Counted from the first letter of the stretch, positions 12,425 through 27,600 are shown. The stretch: 64,000 nucleotides of DNA from Vitellaria paradoxa (GCA_019916065.1 CM034236.1:48615690-48679689); one strand, 5' to 3'. Notes: generated by a model not told the origin, from the letters alone. Numbers and translations are program-made.

Positions 12425-12455
<31 letters not shown>

Positions 12456-12606
12456 TATTAATCAGTACATTTTTTAAGTTTTGTTTTTTTGCCAAATTAT
12501 TTTTTAGGAGAATTTTTTTTGGGTGAAACAATTCAAATAAACACGGCCCTGGGGTTTAAAGTCGTCCGTTGCCAACGTTTGTTGCCTTTCTGCTCAGAAA
12601 GCGAAC

Positions 12607-15600
12607 ATGTACCACTCTCTGGCGACCCTCCGCCACCAACACCGGTGTATCCGCCTCCCATCAACCGCCTTCCCTCTCCTACGGTCTGCCCATTTTAAAG
12701 CCCAGACATCCCAACCTCCGCCGTCCCCTCCAAAACCCCCCAAGCCGCCACAGAAACCGGCGACCTTTACTCTCCACGACGTCAGCTGGGAAGACCCCTA
12801 CAGCTGGATGTCGAGCCTCAACGATAAGGTAGCGATGCGACACATGGACGTCTACATGGAGCAAGAAGAGAAGTACACAGAAGCCATCATGTCCGACACC
12901 GAACGCCTCCAGTCCAAACTCCAGTCCGAAATGGCTTCCCGCATGGCCTCCGACCTTTCCACTCCTCCCGTCCGCTGGGGTCCATGGTATATATGTGTGT
13001 GTGTATATATATCACAATCACACAATATATAAGTCCCTTGAAGTACTCCAAAACTACTAATTCGGCTTTCGATTGAAGATTCTTTGTTTTTGTTTTTGTT
13101 TTTCTTAAATTACTTTTTTGCCAACTGCACATATTTTTGTACAAAATCTGAATATTTGTTTTTACTATTTCGACGTCGGTGTTGATCGCCGCAGGTTGTA
13201 TTATCGGCGGGTCGAAGAAGGGAAGCAGTACCCGGTGTTGTGTCGGAGATTGGCGAGCTTAAATGAAGAGTTCATTTCGCATAAATCTCCTTCAGCTGGT
13301 TTTGATTTTACTTCGGGGAAGAGAATTGAGCAGAAGCTGCTTGATCACAATCAAGAAGCCGAGAGATTTGGAGGTACTTACCTTTTTCTGCTTGCAAATT
13401 GTAGTTAAAGGCTCTTTCTTGTTTGATATTATTTGATGATTTCATCATTTTATAGGTTATGCTTATGAGGAATTATCAGAAGTGTCACCGGATCACCGGT
13501 ATCTTGCATACACTATGTATGATAGGGACAATGATTACTTCAAGTTATCCGTACGGGATTTGAATTTTGGTTCACAGTGTAGTAAGCCTCAAGCAGACCG
13601 AGTTTCAAATTTGGCCTGGGCAAAGGGGGGGCAGGCATTGCTTTATGTCATCACTGATCAGAATAAGAGGCCATACCGGTCTGTAGTTGATAGATTTTGG
13701 GATCAATTTCCTCAAATAATATTTATGTTTGGTATGCAAGAAGTTGAAGTTGATATTCTTTGCACCTCAATAGGATATATTGTAGCATGCTTGGCTCAAA
13801 TGAAGAGGATGTATTGCTTTTAGAGGAACCTACAGAAAATGTTTATGTAAACATAAGGCACACCAAGGATTTCCGTTTCGTAACTGTTAATACATTCTCC
13901 CCTACGTCTTCCAAGGTATTGCTTTAATGGCATTTCTTAACCAATTTTTCATTATTTTTAAATGTTCTTTGTTAAGGGTTTATGTTTGTGCATTTTTTAG
14001 GTATTTTTGATAAATGCTGCCGATCCTTTGTCGGGCCTGACTTTGGTATGGGAGTGTGAGGGGCTGGCTCACTGCATAGTTGAGCACCATAGAGGATATC
14101 TTTACCTTTTTACAGATGCTTCTAAGGAGGGACAACCTGTTGATTTTCATTATCTTCTTCGTTGTCCTGTTTATAGTTCCGTGCCTAGAAAATGGGAGGT
14201 CAGTGGTCAGTGGCATGATTGATAAACTTTATGATATTGTTCATAACATAAATAAATTTATATATGGACACGTACAGTTCATATACTTTCATTGTCATTA
14301 TACTTTCATTGTCATTTTCTCATTGAACTGTTTTTAGTTAGAATTTTGACCCCATTTTTTATCTGTACAAGTTTTGTTTCTCTGTTTAAAACCATTACAT
14401 TCGCTTAACATGATGTTATTTTTGGTCATCATATGGCTTTTCTGAACTACTGCAGAATGTATTTATTGATGACCAAGAATTAATAATTGAGGATGTTGAT
14501 TTCTGTGATACTCATTTGGTGCTTGTCACAAGGGAAGGTTGGAAGTTCAAACTTTGTTCAGTTGCTCTACCACTGCCTACTGAGCAGGTAATAAAATGTT
14601 GCATAGAGCAGGTTTTGAAACTGTTCTATTGATATCAACACTATCATGAATACTTATACTGTGTTCAAATTAGGATATCTGCTTTCACACTATGCCTTCT
14701 TAATTAATGTTATCTTCTATGAAATTTTCTTTGAATTATTTTATTTGTGAATGTAAACATTTGGAATCATGATTCAAATGATGTCAAGTGGTCGGCCGCA
14801 TAACCACTAACCCCGCTGCTTCACATGGGTTCAATAGCATATTCAGTCTGCTGAAGTGACATGTTGAGCAATCAGACATCACAATGCATATCAGTTGCCA
14901 CCCTTTGGGTCAAATTCATGTAACAATGATAATGTGGATGTTGCATTGACCTTGGGGAGAAAACTATGTTTTAACTCTTAGGGTCTTTTTTCATTGAAAA
15001 TGCAATTGAATACGTTGCTAATTCATTTTCATCTCAGATAAATTCTGTAGTTGATATGCACTTCTCTTGAAGAGATAATTATAACAGGCTTGGCTTGTTT
15101 GTAAAATAAAAACACTTAAAGTTGGGCCCACTTCAATGGCTTAATCAACTTCTGAGTCATTGGTTATGTAATACAGCATTCGAGCAGGAAGGTCTTGTGC
15201 CCAAAACTTCACTGCTTGCCTGTGATCATTGTGTTCATGCATTACAAATGATTAAGGTTACACAATCTTCAACAATTTACACTTTTAGACGAGTTTCATT
15301 TGTAACAAGGCATTAGAACAGACTATTCTTGAACTTAAATATCACTGACTACTCAATAACTGTAAGGAATCCACATTTGGCCCATTTGTGGAGAGTTTTG
15401 TCACAAGTGATGGAGCGTGTTGTGGTATAAAATTTGAAGTTAACATCTCTCAATGACTTGGCTTTGTTGGGAGAGTAGAAAGGGAAGGGAAGGAAAGAAA
15501 GAAAAGTAAAGTAAATGAGGGGGAAGGGAAGGTAAGGAAGGTTAATTAGTTTTTTTTTTTTGGGGGGGGGGGGGTTTTGGGAGAGACGGGAATGGGAAGG

Positions 15601-18600
15601 GGAATGGTTATTTCCTTGTTTGGAAAAATGGAGGGGAATGCATGGAAATATATAGAGTATGGTTAAAAATACCATTATATCCCTTAGAATATACTATTAA
15701 TTAAATAGAATGTATCGCTTTATTTATTTTATTATACTTTCAAAACATTACAAATAATATACATGATCATAAAAAGTAATATTCAATCCAAAAACAAAAT
15801 ATTCCTTTTTTATAAGGCAATCAATCTTCGATCAAACAGCCTATCCAACTCGAGAATCACATTCCGAACTTGCCTGATGCCAAATAAATTAATAATAGTA
15901 ATAATTATAATAACAATAAGTATATTTTACCTTGTTCTTCTTCTTCCCTCTCTAATTTCTTTTTCTCTCCCCCTTTCCCTTAGCTTAATTTCTTCTTGTT
16001 CTTATTTATTTATCTACTTATCCCGCATTAATTTACTTGATCTTTAATTTCAGGACCCTATGGATTAGTTGAGATGCGCTAAACTAACTAGAAATTATTA
16101 AAAAAAAAACTAGAAGTTTATCCTTTTGGGGAAACTAATTATCTAAAAAAGCATGTCTGAGTTATATCTTACATTTATTGCGTTTCTAAATGGAGTGGCT
16201 AATGAAGGAAACAACTTCATTTCCTAGTCATTTTACTTGGTTAATATTGGTTTTTCTAGAGTATTACATAGTGCTTTTGGATGCTCTTATTCTCATCCTT
16301 TTCCTCTTCTATGCCAGGGAGCAATTTATCTCAAAGAGCTTAATCCACGATTTTTGAGTCTTCCCAAAATTTGTTTCTCAAATCTCATCTGGACCAAACT
16401 AATGACTACTACTCGTCAACTATGCGCTTTACAATATCATCACCTGTGGTATGTGACTCAATATGACTTTGTGCTTTTCAATTTGTTTCATGTACAAAAC
16501 TAAGCTATTTAATCAACAAATCTCTAGTTGATATTCGTCAACGCCTAGCATGCAATTGAAGGAAAGTTTTTTTGAACGAAATGCCCTCTGTCTGATTTGA
16601 ATAGACCATTGGGAATTGGCTTCTATCTAAATATAATTTGAAGAAAGGCTGTATGGGAAAATTTTTATTCAATTATGAATTTTCAAATTTGAAAATTTTT
16701 GATAATTTGACACATATATTGTGACTACCAAAAGTGGAAGTTTAGACAAATAGCATTATAGATGTATCATTTTCTTCATAGGAACATTTTATGCTCTTAT
16801 GTTTGTGCATTAAAATATGCAACTTAATACTTTTATATTGGTTGCACCCAAATATATGCAACAGGTCTAATTAATCATGAAATTATTAGGTCACTATCTC
16901 CTTGTACAAAAAATTAAAACACTATTATTTGGTTCATGTGTCCGCAAATATGTGCGTACTTTCTCTTTTATTTTTGTTTTATTTTTATGTTTGATAAGTT
17001 GAACTTAATATATCGGTAAGTGACATAATCAATGCCTCGAAAGGATTTTAAAATCAATACTTTTGGGAAACAATGATACTTATGGATGATTGTAGCTAAT
17101 GTACAACATGTTTTTATTATTTGCTATTTTCTTATTAGATGTGTTAATGTGGCTTAATCTACAGTAATTATAGAAGATGTATCTAGTCTTTAGGTAGTCT
17201 GAATAGTTACTAATGTAAGCAAGTACAGTCACTGTTGTACATGTATATATTCACACACAGGAAAGCCAGTTGAATGTGTGGAATGCATTTCAATTAATCT
17301 AGTTTTTCCATCCTGGTATTAGAACACCATTGTTAGTTCTGTGTGTGTGTGCTGAGCAAACCAGTGAAGTCCCTGTTCAAACCAGCAAAGAGTCTATTCA
17401 ACGTGAAGACGGAAACATAAGGTCGTCAACCTATTGCTCTTTCAACCCCCTATATAGCTCAGTGTGGTTGTCGGAGGGAGGCGACCATCGTCGAAGGAAC
17501 GCCGTCACCGAAAAGGTCACCAGGCGCCACAATCCGCGTCCTATCAATCTACGCGTGGATCTCGTGTGCCTCCATTAAAGCTGCGATTGAAGGCTGTGTA
17601 AAACTCCGTTGGACTTCCGGCTCCGGCCTTCTTTGCTGTCTTCTCTCCTATTTTTCAGTGACCCTTCCAATACCCTTTTGGCTATGTTCGTTTACGAGAT
17701 GAGAGTGGTGGACTGGAGTAGTAGTCCTAGGACCCACCTTCTTTCTGTGTTTGTTTTGGTTTTTTGTTAATCCGTGGGTCCCACGAATTGGAAGTAGCAG
17801 TGAAGTGTTTTGCCGGATGAACAATCTCATGGGGCATGTAGTATTATTAATACCCCATCTCCGGATTTGTTTCCCTCCAAGATCTAAAGGTCCAAAATTA
17901 TTTCCTATCACATCACATATCAAATCACATCTTTTATCCCACTTTATATCCCACCAACCCAAACAAAAAAAAAAAAAAAATCCCACATAAAAAATTAATT
18001 CAATCTTTTAATCCAATCTCATATATTATCTATAGTATTACTTATTCCCCATCATCCAATTCCCTCAAACAACATAGCCTTTATTCATTGATTGAACAAC
18101 TTTTCGCTTTTCTCCTTTACTCATCTGTCGTTGTTAGTGTTCTAGGGCTATTGTGTTCTAATCCTAAATGGCTTCTGAGATACCCTTTGAAAAGAAAATG
18201 ATTGGTGGTTTCATCCCTATGCCTCAATAGTTAACAACCAGGAAATTGAATGGAACGAATTACATTCATTGGTCCAAGGCCATCAAGATTGCGTTCCCCT
18301 GGGTATGTCAATAGAAACATTTGACTGAATCTTGGAACTTCTGAAGCTGATCCTAAGTTTGATGCTTGGGTCCAAGAAGATTGTCATCTAGTTAGCTTAT
18401 TATGGAATTCCATGAAACCCAATATCACTGATATGTGTACTCGTCTTGACACATGTAAGATATAGGGGGCTATGTTCGTTTATTGTTCTCCAGTGATCTC
18501 ACCTGTATGTATGATTTATCATTGGAGTTCTTTCAGCTCCAACAGTCTGGCCGATCGGTTATTGAATGCTTTGCCTTTCTGAAGCGTGTTCATGAGGAAT

Positions 18601-21600
18601 TGAATTCTCTACAGCTTTTATCTATAGATATTAATGAAATGCAGAAGCAACGGGAACAAATGGTTGTACTTCGTTTCCTTGCCAGTTTAGACTCTGAATT
18701 TGAGCTAGTTAAAGCCAAAGTATTTTGTGGGACTTCTCTTCCCTTATTTGCAGAAATCTATTCTAGAGTTATGAGAGCTGCCTCTAAGGATTCATCCACC
18801 ACTTCGGATACTACATGTTCTGCCCTAATCAGTCAGACACCTTGAGACAGTAAAAGCTCTAATTATCAGACCCTGTCTTAGTCTGGTGATCATGGGACTT
18901 GTGGAGTTCGTGGTCGTGGGGGTCGTGGTACTAGACCTAAATGCTCTAATTGTGGACCGTGTTGGAAATGTTAGGGGAGAATTGCTAGGACCTTCGTGGG
19001 AAGCCAGCCCATATGGTTCATGCAGCTTCATCTAATGTTCTAGTCTCTTCAGATAAACTCATTACAAGTGAACAATTAATTGTGACTCTTTTAGGAGAAG
19101 AATATGCCAAATTTCTCCAGTATCCAACAGCTCATCAAGCATCTCTTCGAATAGGTTTTTAGCCTATTGAGGTAATTCTGCTACTTGTATGTCTATCTTT
19201 TCACATACGTCTTAGGTCATTGATTCTGGTGCTTCAGACTATATGTTTGGTACTTCTTTATTATTCTCTAATATTCAGTGCTCTCTTATCTCTAATGTCA
19301 CTACAACTAATGTTTCATTTAATCCAGTGAACGGTATCGATAAAACTGTCTATCTTCTAATTTTCCTTTATCCTCTATTTATATGTTCCATTCTTATCTT
19401 TCAATCTTCTATCCATCAATAGACTCACCAAATAACTAAATTGCTCAATGACTTTCATTTTTGATTCTGTGATCATTTAGTATTTGAAGACAACAAAGAA
19501 GATTGGAGAAGGATATGAAGCTTAGGGACTCTATTATCTAGCTAGCTTATCTGCACTTTCATCTATCACCTGATCTGCAGCTACCTCTCCAATTGAGATT
19601 CATTGTCATCTCGATCATCCATCTTTTGAAAGGTTGAAATTTATGGTTTCTAGTTTGAGTCAAGTTCAGTATTTAGATTGTGAGTCTTGTCAGGAAGGAA
19701 AGCATCACCGTGCTTCCTTCAGTCCCAGAGTTAATAATAGGTATTTAAGTCCTTTCCATTTGATTCATTCAGATGTATGGGGACCGAGTTGTGTTATTTC
19801 AAAGTTAGGGTTTAAGTACTTTGTTACTTTTTTTGATGATTTCTCAAGACTTACATAGGTTTATTCAATAAAAGATCGTCCTAAGTTATTGTCTATTTTT
19901 CAATTCTTTTGTGTTGAAATTAAAACTCAATTTGATGTGTCTATCAAGATTCTTTGCACTGACAATGCCAAAGAATATTTTTCTAAACCATTCACTGATT
20001 TTATGACCTCATTTGGCATGATCTATCGGTCTTCCTGTTCTCATCACAACAAAATGGAGTTGCTGAGAGAAAGAACTTACATCTTGTTGAAACAGTCCGT
20101 TGTTTGATATTTCACATGAAGGTTCCAAAGAGTTTGGGGGGATGCTATTCTCACTGTATACTACTTAATCAACAGAATGTCATCTTCTGTTTTGAAGTGT
20201 TATTCTCCTTATTCTGTGTTGTTTCTCTAGACATCGTTGTTTCCTCTATTTTCACGTATTTTGGGTTGTGTTGCTTTTGTCCAGCAACTTAGCAGTGGAA
20301 CTAACAAGCTTGACCCTCGTGCTCTTAAATGTGTATTTTTGGGATATTTTCAGTGTTGGGATGTATGCCCTAAAGTCATATATTAAATGATGAACTGATT
20401 TTATTTTAGCAAAGAATTATTATTTAGTTTATCTAAAGTTTCTTTATTATTTATGGATGCATATATTTCATGTGATGAATGTAATCCTTGATTGATTAAT
20501 GAACTTGATTCATGTGCATGAAAGTGTTTCATACACAGGAGATATGAATCTAAGTATTAATCAATCTAGATTTGTTCACAGTCAGTGTTGAGATGGGGAC
20601 ATTTCAACTGAAGGATTGTAACATCTTAGATTTCTATATGGTAGAATGATTTATCTCAATCATTAGAGTAGTGGACTTTGAATCTAAACTGTTGGTGTGA
20701 AAGACACTGAACAGGACAATGATAAGAAACACATCTAAGCTATGCTATCCGCATTGATGTATTTCTTTTGTTCACTCTAAGCAATTGTTCTAAATCCTGA
20801 GATAGTGATGGACACTATTTTATGTAATAATGACTTTAATTCATTAGGAGTGAGGCTGATTATCATTACGCCAATACCTCAGTGTTTTGGGAAATCATTA
20901 CATAAAATTAGGGAACATACACTATCAAGAAGGAATCTACAATCTCATTTGAGATAGGATATTATCTATATTAAGAATATTAACTAATCATTAAATCCGG
21001 ATCCGGTCATTTTAATAATATGTTATTAAGAAGGTGACCAACACAAAATGATTAGAATAATAGTTCTTAGAATATGGAGGGAAGTATCAATTAGAATTGG
21101 ATAGTTTCTTAATTCTAATTGTCTCAATATCTGGTAGAAGGGCTCAATTGCAGAACCAAAGAGTGAATAAGGTGTTTTGTGAAATTATTTCAATAAACTG
21201 AGGTTGGAGTTCAATTATACTTTTTTAGTGGAGTAAGGTATAATTATTAGGGGATGTATTCGTAATTATGAGATAATTATGAGTAATTTCCTAGTTAGCC
21301 AACTTAAGTTTATTTGCACTTAGGTCATCTGCTCTTGCTTATATAAAAGATCAGTCTGTTAGGTTGCCCACACAACCCTAGACATTAGAAAACCCTGAGA
21401 GGATCCTAATAGGCGAAAGAGCGGAAAAACCTAGGCGTCTTAACCGTCAGAAAAAGAAAGTTCAAGAAACCAAGATCAAATCAAGAAATAATAAAAGGTT
21501 AGTTTTGTTTATTAATTTAATTTCGTTTTTGTATTTTGAATACAATTATATAAGAAGTTTATAATTTTTCATACATGATCGATCTGAATTTTTTTTTTTA

Positions 21601-24600
21601 AACCTATTCCACTGCATTCATGATTCCAACACTCAGTTACAGAAAGGATAGCGATGTTACAGTCCTTCTCTCCATCGATATTTTGTATGTGCTGATGTCT
21701 CATTCTTTGATAATATTTTTTTCTTTTCTGATACTTCATTCTTATTGATTTGAATGAGAGTCTTAATTTGCCTGTGATTTCTCACTTTTGTCTTTTTCGC
21801 CCTGATCTGCAAGCTTATATAATAGACGGCGGGCAGTTTTAGAGTCTTTCCCTGATTCTTCAGTTACTCCATTTTCTCCAATCTCGTCTTTAGATCCTGT
21901 TCCTAGCTAGAACTTAGAGATCTGATCTTCCTGTTGTCATTCAGAAAGATAGACAAACTTGCATTTCTCATCCTATTTCTAACTTTGTTTCCTGTATAGT
22001 TGTGTCTCCATCGAATTATGCTTTTATTACTTCTTTGTCCACTGTTCTATTTTAACTCTGTGGTCTAAGCATTATTTCATTCTGGATGGCGTGTTGTCGT
22101 GGGGGGAAAAAAGTCTGCTCTTCAAGCCAATGATACTTGAAATTTAGTCACTCTTCCTCTTGGCAAGTCAATCGTTGGTTGTCGATGGGTGTATAATGTC
22201 AAAGTTTACCTTGATGGTTCTGTTGATCAGTTTGAAAGCAAGGTTAGTTGCCAAAGGGTACACTCAGATTTATGGCCTTGATTTTTCAGAGACCACTCTT
22301 GTGGCTAAGATTACATCTGTTCGCCTCTTCATTTCTCTTGCTGTCATCTTTCATTGGGATCTTCATCAGCTGAATATTAAGAATGCCTTCCTATATGGTG
22401 ATTTTATTGAGGAGGGTATATATGGAGCAACCTCTTGGTTTGTTGCTCCGGGGAAGTTTGGGTTAATCTGTGTCAGAATATTCCAAGATTTTTAGAATAT
22501 TTGATTGAATGTAATTAGGATACTTGATTGAATATATTTAGGAAACCTCAGATTGTAATTTCCTTTTTTGATGTAATTCGTTTATTATAAATATAATGAA
22601 AGACAAGGAGGCTGATTAAGTCTCTGAATTCCTTTCGCCAAGCTTTCAACTTGGTATCAGAGCAGGAAAAAAAAAGAAGAAGGTATTGTGTTCCGATCGG
22701 CGGTGGCTTCTCTCCGACTACACCTGGCTATGACAAACCCACCAATCCTCGTGGGCTTGATCAACGTCGCTCGGCGGTGAAAGCCTCGACTTGCTTCTCG
22801 TCGCTCGTCGCTTGTCACTTTCTGGTGCAGATCTCCTCGTCGCTCGTCTCTCGTTGGTCGCCACTATTCGCCTCGCTCGCCGGCTAAAGAACTTCGTCGG
22901 GCATCCCTTGTCCAATGACCTAAGGTGTCAATTTGATGGCTGGATTGTTCGATCAACCCTAAGGTCTCGCTGTTCAATCTGATGGTTGAGACTCGGTCGA
23001 TCTGATCGTGGTTCGTTGTTGTCCGTCACCGGTCGCCGGCTGATCAATCATTGTCCTTTGTTGATTTGTTCCTTTTACCGATCGCCGGCCGACCCCTTTC
23101 CTTCGCGGCTGATCTGTCTTGGTTGCTGGTCTGGGCCCTCTGCTGATTGGTCTTGTTTCTTATGTGTTGGTTTGTCCTCATCTGCTTAAGGTCTGTTTGG
23201 TTGGTACTTTTTTTTATTTGTTGAAGATGGCTGATGATTCTCCTAAGATGGCCTCCAATTTGATTCCGGTTATTTCATCTGATAGTCTTCCAAGATTAAT
23301 TTCTAGTGAAAAATTGAATGGGACGAATTATTTGACGTGGTCCTATGTTGTCCAGATTTTTCTTATTGGCAGACAAATGGAACACTTATTACTGACTTAC
23401 CTCCCGATTCAAAGTCTGTTAATTATAAGCAGTGGCGTGCTGCAGATGCCGCAGTTATGAATTGGTTATGGCATAGCTTGGAGCCCTCTGTACTTCATAC
23501 AATTTCACTTTGTAATATGTCAAAGGCAATTTGGGACTCTTTAGCTGATTCCTTCTCTTAGCGCAGCAATGTCTCTAAAATTTTTGAAGCTTATGAGCGA
23601 CTTTTCTCCTTTCGACAAAATGGTAGATCTCTTTCTGAGTATAATAGTAATCTGAAGGGGCTTGGAGATCGTTTGATACAGCTTCGTCCTTTTTCAGAGA
23701 CTAAGGCTGAAATGATAAAGCAATGGAGGAACTTATGATTGTTTTGCTTCTGGCTGGTCTGGATGATAATCTTCATGGCTATCGGGATCAAACTTCTGGC
23801 TAGAGATATTATTCCTTCTATGGCTAATGCATTTTCTCGATTACAGCGTTCCTCATTACTTCATCATTCTCGAACAACACTTTCTTCCTCTGGTGGTTCT
23901 GATTCTGTTGCTGTGGTTAGTGGTGGACGAGGTAATTCTCGTGGTGGTCGTACCCCTTGTGGTGGTTCTTGAGGCTCTGGCAAAGGAAGCAAGAAATGTG
24001 ATCATTGTGGTGGTACCAATCACACAGAGCCATATTGTTGGAAGAAATATGGTCGCCTTGAGCAAACCCATCATGTTGCTGTGGAATCTACGGGGGTAGA
24101 TTCTGGTCCAAGTGTTGCTAGCTCTGGTGAACCATTAGTACCCCATTCTGATTTACAAGGTCCATTCTGTGCTGCTGAATTAGATGCTATTGTGCAAGCT
24201 CTCTGTATTTCTCGCTCTTCTAGTTCCACTGCCACACTTGCTCATTCAAGTAGTACTGCTTGTTTTACTGATTCTGCTCCTCAGTGGGTTATTGACTCTG
24301 GAGCAAGTACTCATGTCTCAAGTAGCCGATCTTTATTTTTCGATTTGACCCAAACTACACATCGTATTACCTTAGCTGATGGGTCCTACCAGTCTATTGC
24401 TGGTAAAGGACTACTTCAGCCTTCACCATCCTTTACGCTACCTCTAGTTTATATGTCCTTAAGTTTCCTTTTAACTTATTGTCTGTCAGTCAACTCATCC
24501 AATCATTAAATTGCTCTATAACCTTTTCCCCTTCTTGTGTATTTCAGGATCTCAGGACGCAGAGGACGATTGGTTCGGGATGTGAGCGGAATGGACTTTA

Positions 24601-27600
24601 TTACCTTGATCTTGCTAGCTTTTCTATTTCTCATTCTGTTTTTGGTACAACTGTCTCTCCTTTTCAATGGCACTATCGCTTGAGACATCCCTCCTTGGCT
24701 CGACTCAAGTTGGCAGTTCCTAGTTTAGAATCTGTTTCGAGTCTTGAGAACTGTAGTTCCTTTCCTAGTCATAATAATCGTGAATCCAAACCTTTTGATG
24801 TAGTCCACACGGACACTTGGGATCCTTCACGAGTTTCAACATTTAATGGATATTGGTATTTTGTTATTTTTGTGGATGATTACTCTCGAATGACTTGGTT
24901 ATTTCTAATGAAAAACCGTTCTGAGTTACCTGCTATTGTTTTACGTTTTTACAATGAAATATTACCTAATTTGATAAACGCATCAAAATTCTTCATTCTG
25001 ATAATGCCTTGGAATACACTAAATCTATCATGAATACCTTTTGTGTTGAACGGGGCATCATTCATCAGACCACTTGTGTTCATACTTCCCAACAAAATGA
25101 TGTTGTTGAACACAAATATCGTCATCTGTTAGATGTAGCTCGTACCTTATGGTGTTTCCGTATGAATGTTCCCAAACTATATTGGGGTGAAGCGGTTTTG
25201 ACTGCTTGTTATCTTATTAACCGAGTCCCATCGACTTCTCTGGGTAATCGATCTCCCTTTTCTCTTCCATATCCCTCAATTTCTCCATTTTCCTTAACTC
25301 CTTGTACTTTTGGTTGTATTGCGTTTGTTCATAACCTCGATCTTGGTTTGAACAAACTCTCACCTTGTGCCAGACGGTGCATTTTTCTTGGCTATTCTCC
25401 CACTCAAAAGGGTTATCGTTGTTATTACCCTCCTTCCAGACGCATCTTTGTGAGTGCTGATGTTACCTTTTTTGAGTCTACCTTTTATTTTCCTCGTGAG
25501 GGGGAGATTTCTCTTTCCTCCTGAGAGGGGGAGTCGATTACTACTCCTTTGGATAATCTTGTTCTTCCTGATCCCGTTATTCCTGCTCCTAGCCCTAGTC
25601 TGCCTCCATTATTACAGGAATCTCCTCTTTTGTAGGTATATCATCGTCGATCTCGTCCTACCGCTTACTCAGCACCGGTCAACTCTCCACCTATGGATCC
25701 TGAGTCACCTGCCACAAATGTTCCCGTAACCTCTGAAGATCATAACACTATATCTCTTGAGCCTGAACCTATACCTTCCATTGATGACCTTCTCATTGCC
25801 CTACGACGAGGTAAACGTACTTGCACTAAACATCCTATTGTTAACTTTGTTTGTTATCATTGTACATTACCTCGTCTATGATCTTTTGTTTGTGTCTTGT
25901 CCTCTGTTCCTACCTCTTATGAGCAGGCCTTATTATCATTGGGCTAGAAATCAGCGATGGATGAGGAGATGCGTGCATTGCATCATAATCATACGTGGGA
26001 ACTTACATCTCTTCCACCTGGAAAGAAGACAGTGGGGTGTCGATGGCTATATACCATCAAGTATTTACCAGATGGATCTATTGAGCGGCTCAAAGCTCGA
26101 TTGGTAGTTAAGGGATATACACAAACTTATGGCATTGACTATTTGAAGACTTTCTCTCCAGTTGCTCGTCTTAACTTAGTTCGTATCCTTCTAGCAGTGG
26201 CAGTAAGTCGATCTTGGCCTCTGTTTCAAGTGGACATTAAAAATGCCTTTCTACATGGAGAACTTCAGGAAGAGGTATATATGGACCAGCCTCCTAGATA
26301 TGTTGTTTTAGGCAGTGAGCACCTCGTTTGTCGATTAAATCGAGCTTTGTATGGTTTCAAGCAATGCCCACGTGCATGGTTTGATTGATTTAGTGAGGTT
26401 CTTTTGGATTATGGCTTCAGCCGATCTACGTTTGATCACTCAGTGTTCATACATCATAGATCCACTGGTACTATTATTCTGATTGTCTATGTTGATGATA
26501 TTATTATCTCTGGGGATGATGAGAAAAGAATTTACGAATTGAAGCAACATCTAGCAAGGCAGTTTCACACAAAGGATCTTGGAGCTCTACGTTTTTTCTT
26601 AGGGATTAAGGTTGCTCGGTCCTCACAGGGCATATATTTATCTCAAAGGAAATATGTACTAGACTTACTTACCGAGACTGGACTCTTGGGTGCACAACCA
26701 GTTGATACTCCTATGGATCCTACAGTTCATCTTGATTCCAAGAGTGGTAATCATTTTCCCGATGTTGGCAGATATCGTCGTCTTGTTGGAAAGTTGATTT
26801 ATCTCACTGTGACATGACTAGATATTACATATGCTGTTGGTGTTGTTAGCCAGTTTATGCATGCTCCTCGTTAGCCACACTTTGATGCTGTATGTCGAAT
26901 TTTGAAGTACTTGAAGATATCTCCAGGCCAGGGATTACTTTATTGACCTTCTGCCACATTGGATGTAACAAGATACAGTGATGCAGACTGGGCTGGTAGT
27001 AGGTCTGATAGGAGATCTACTTTTGGATATTGTACTTTTGTTGGTGGCAATCTTGTGACTTGGCGTAGCAAGAAGCAGACAGTAGTTGCTTGATCTAGTG
27101 CTGAAGCTGAATATCGTGCCATGGCTCATACTGCTGCAGAAATGTTTTCGGTTCGTTCATTACTCTAGGATTTTGGTATTAAAGTTTCAGCTCTAATGTC
27201 AATGTATTGTGATAATCAAGCTGCCATCTTTATTGCCAACAATCCAGTTTTTTACGAATGAACGAAACACATAGAAGTGGATTGTCATTTTATTCGTGAC
27301 CTCCTACTTAAGAAAGATCTTACCACTCCGTTTGTACGCTCAAATTCTCAGTTGGGTATATTCACTAAACCATTGTCTCGATCTCTATTTCAGCAATTCT
27401 ATTCCAAGCTGAGTATGTTTGATCTCTATGCTCCAGCTTGAGGGGGAGTGTCAGAATATTCCAAGATTTTTAGAATATTTGATTGAATGTAATTAGGATA
27501 CTTGATTGAATATATTTAGGAAACCTCAGATTGTAATTTCTTTTTTTGATGTAATTCGTTTATTATAAATATACTGAAAGAGAAGGAGGCTGATTAAGTC

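Larger units (their letters stand above)
8771..12606. other. A+T-rich intergenic DNA with MITEs and a long inverted repeat
   Basis: No gene recognised. It contains the elements listed separately at 9199, 10102 and 10548. The stretch 12190-12400 starts TTGTTTGGAGTATCAAA and ends near TGCTCTAAATGACCAC, and may be another degenerate MITE. A TTATTA/TCATTA microsatellite lies at 12421-12461. The last 100 bases before 12607 become G+C-richer and should hold the promoter and 5' UTR of the S9 gene. Confidence 0.5.

Noticed and set aside
18467..18481. 15-bp match (GGCTATGTTCGTTTA) to the left end of the MITE at 17681, suggesting a second copy
   Set aside because: It falls inside the copia GAG coding sequence in the expected position, with no matching right end or flank.
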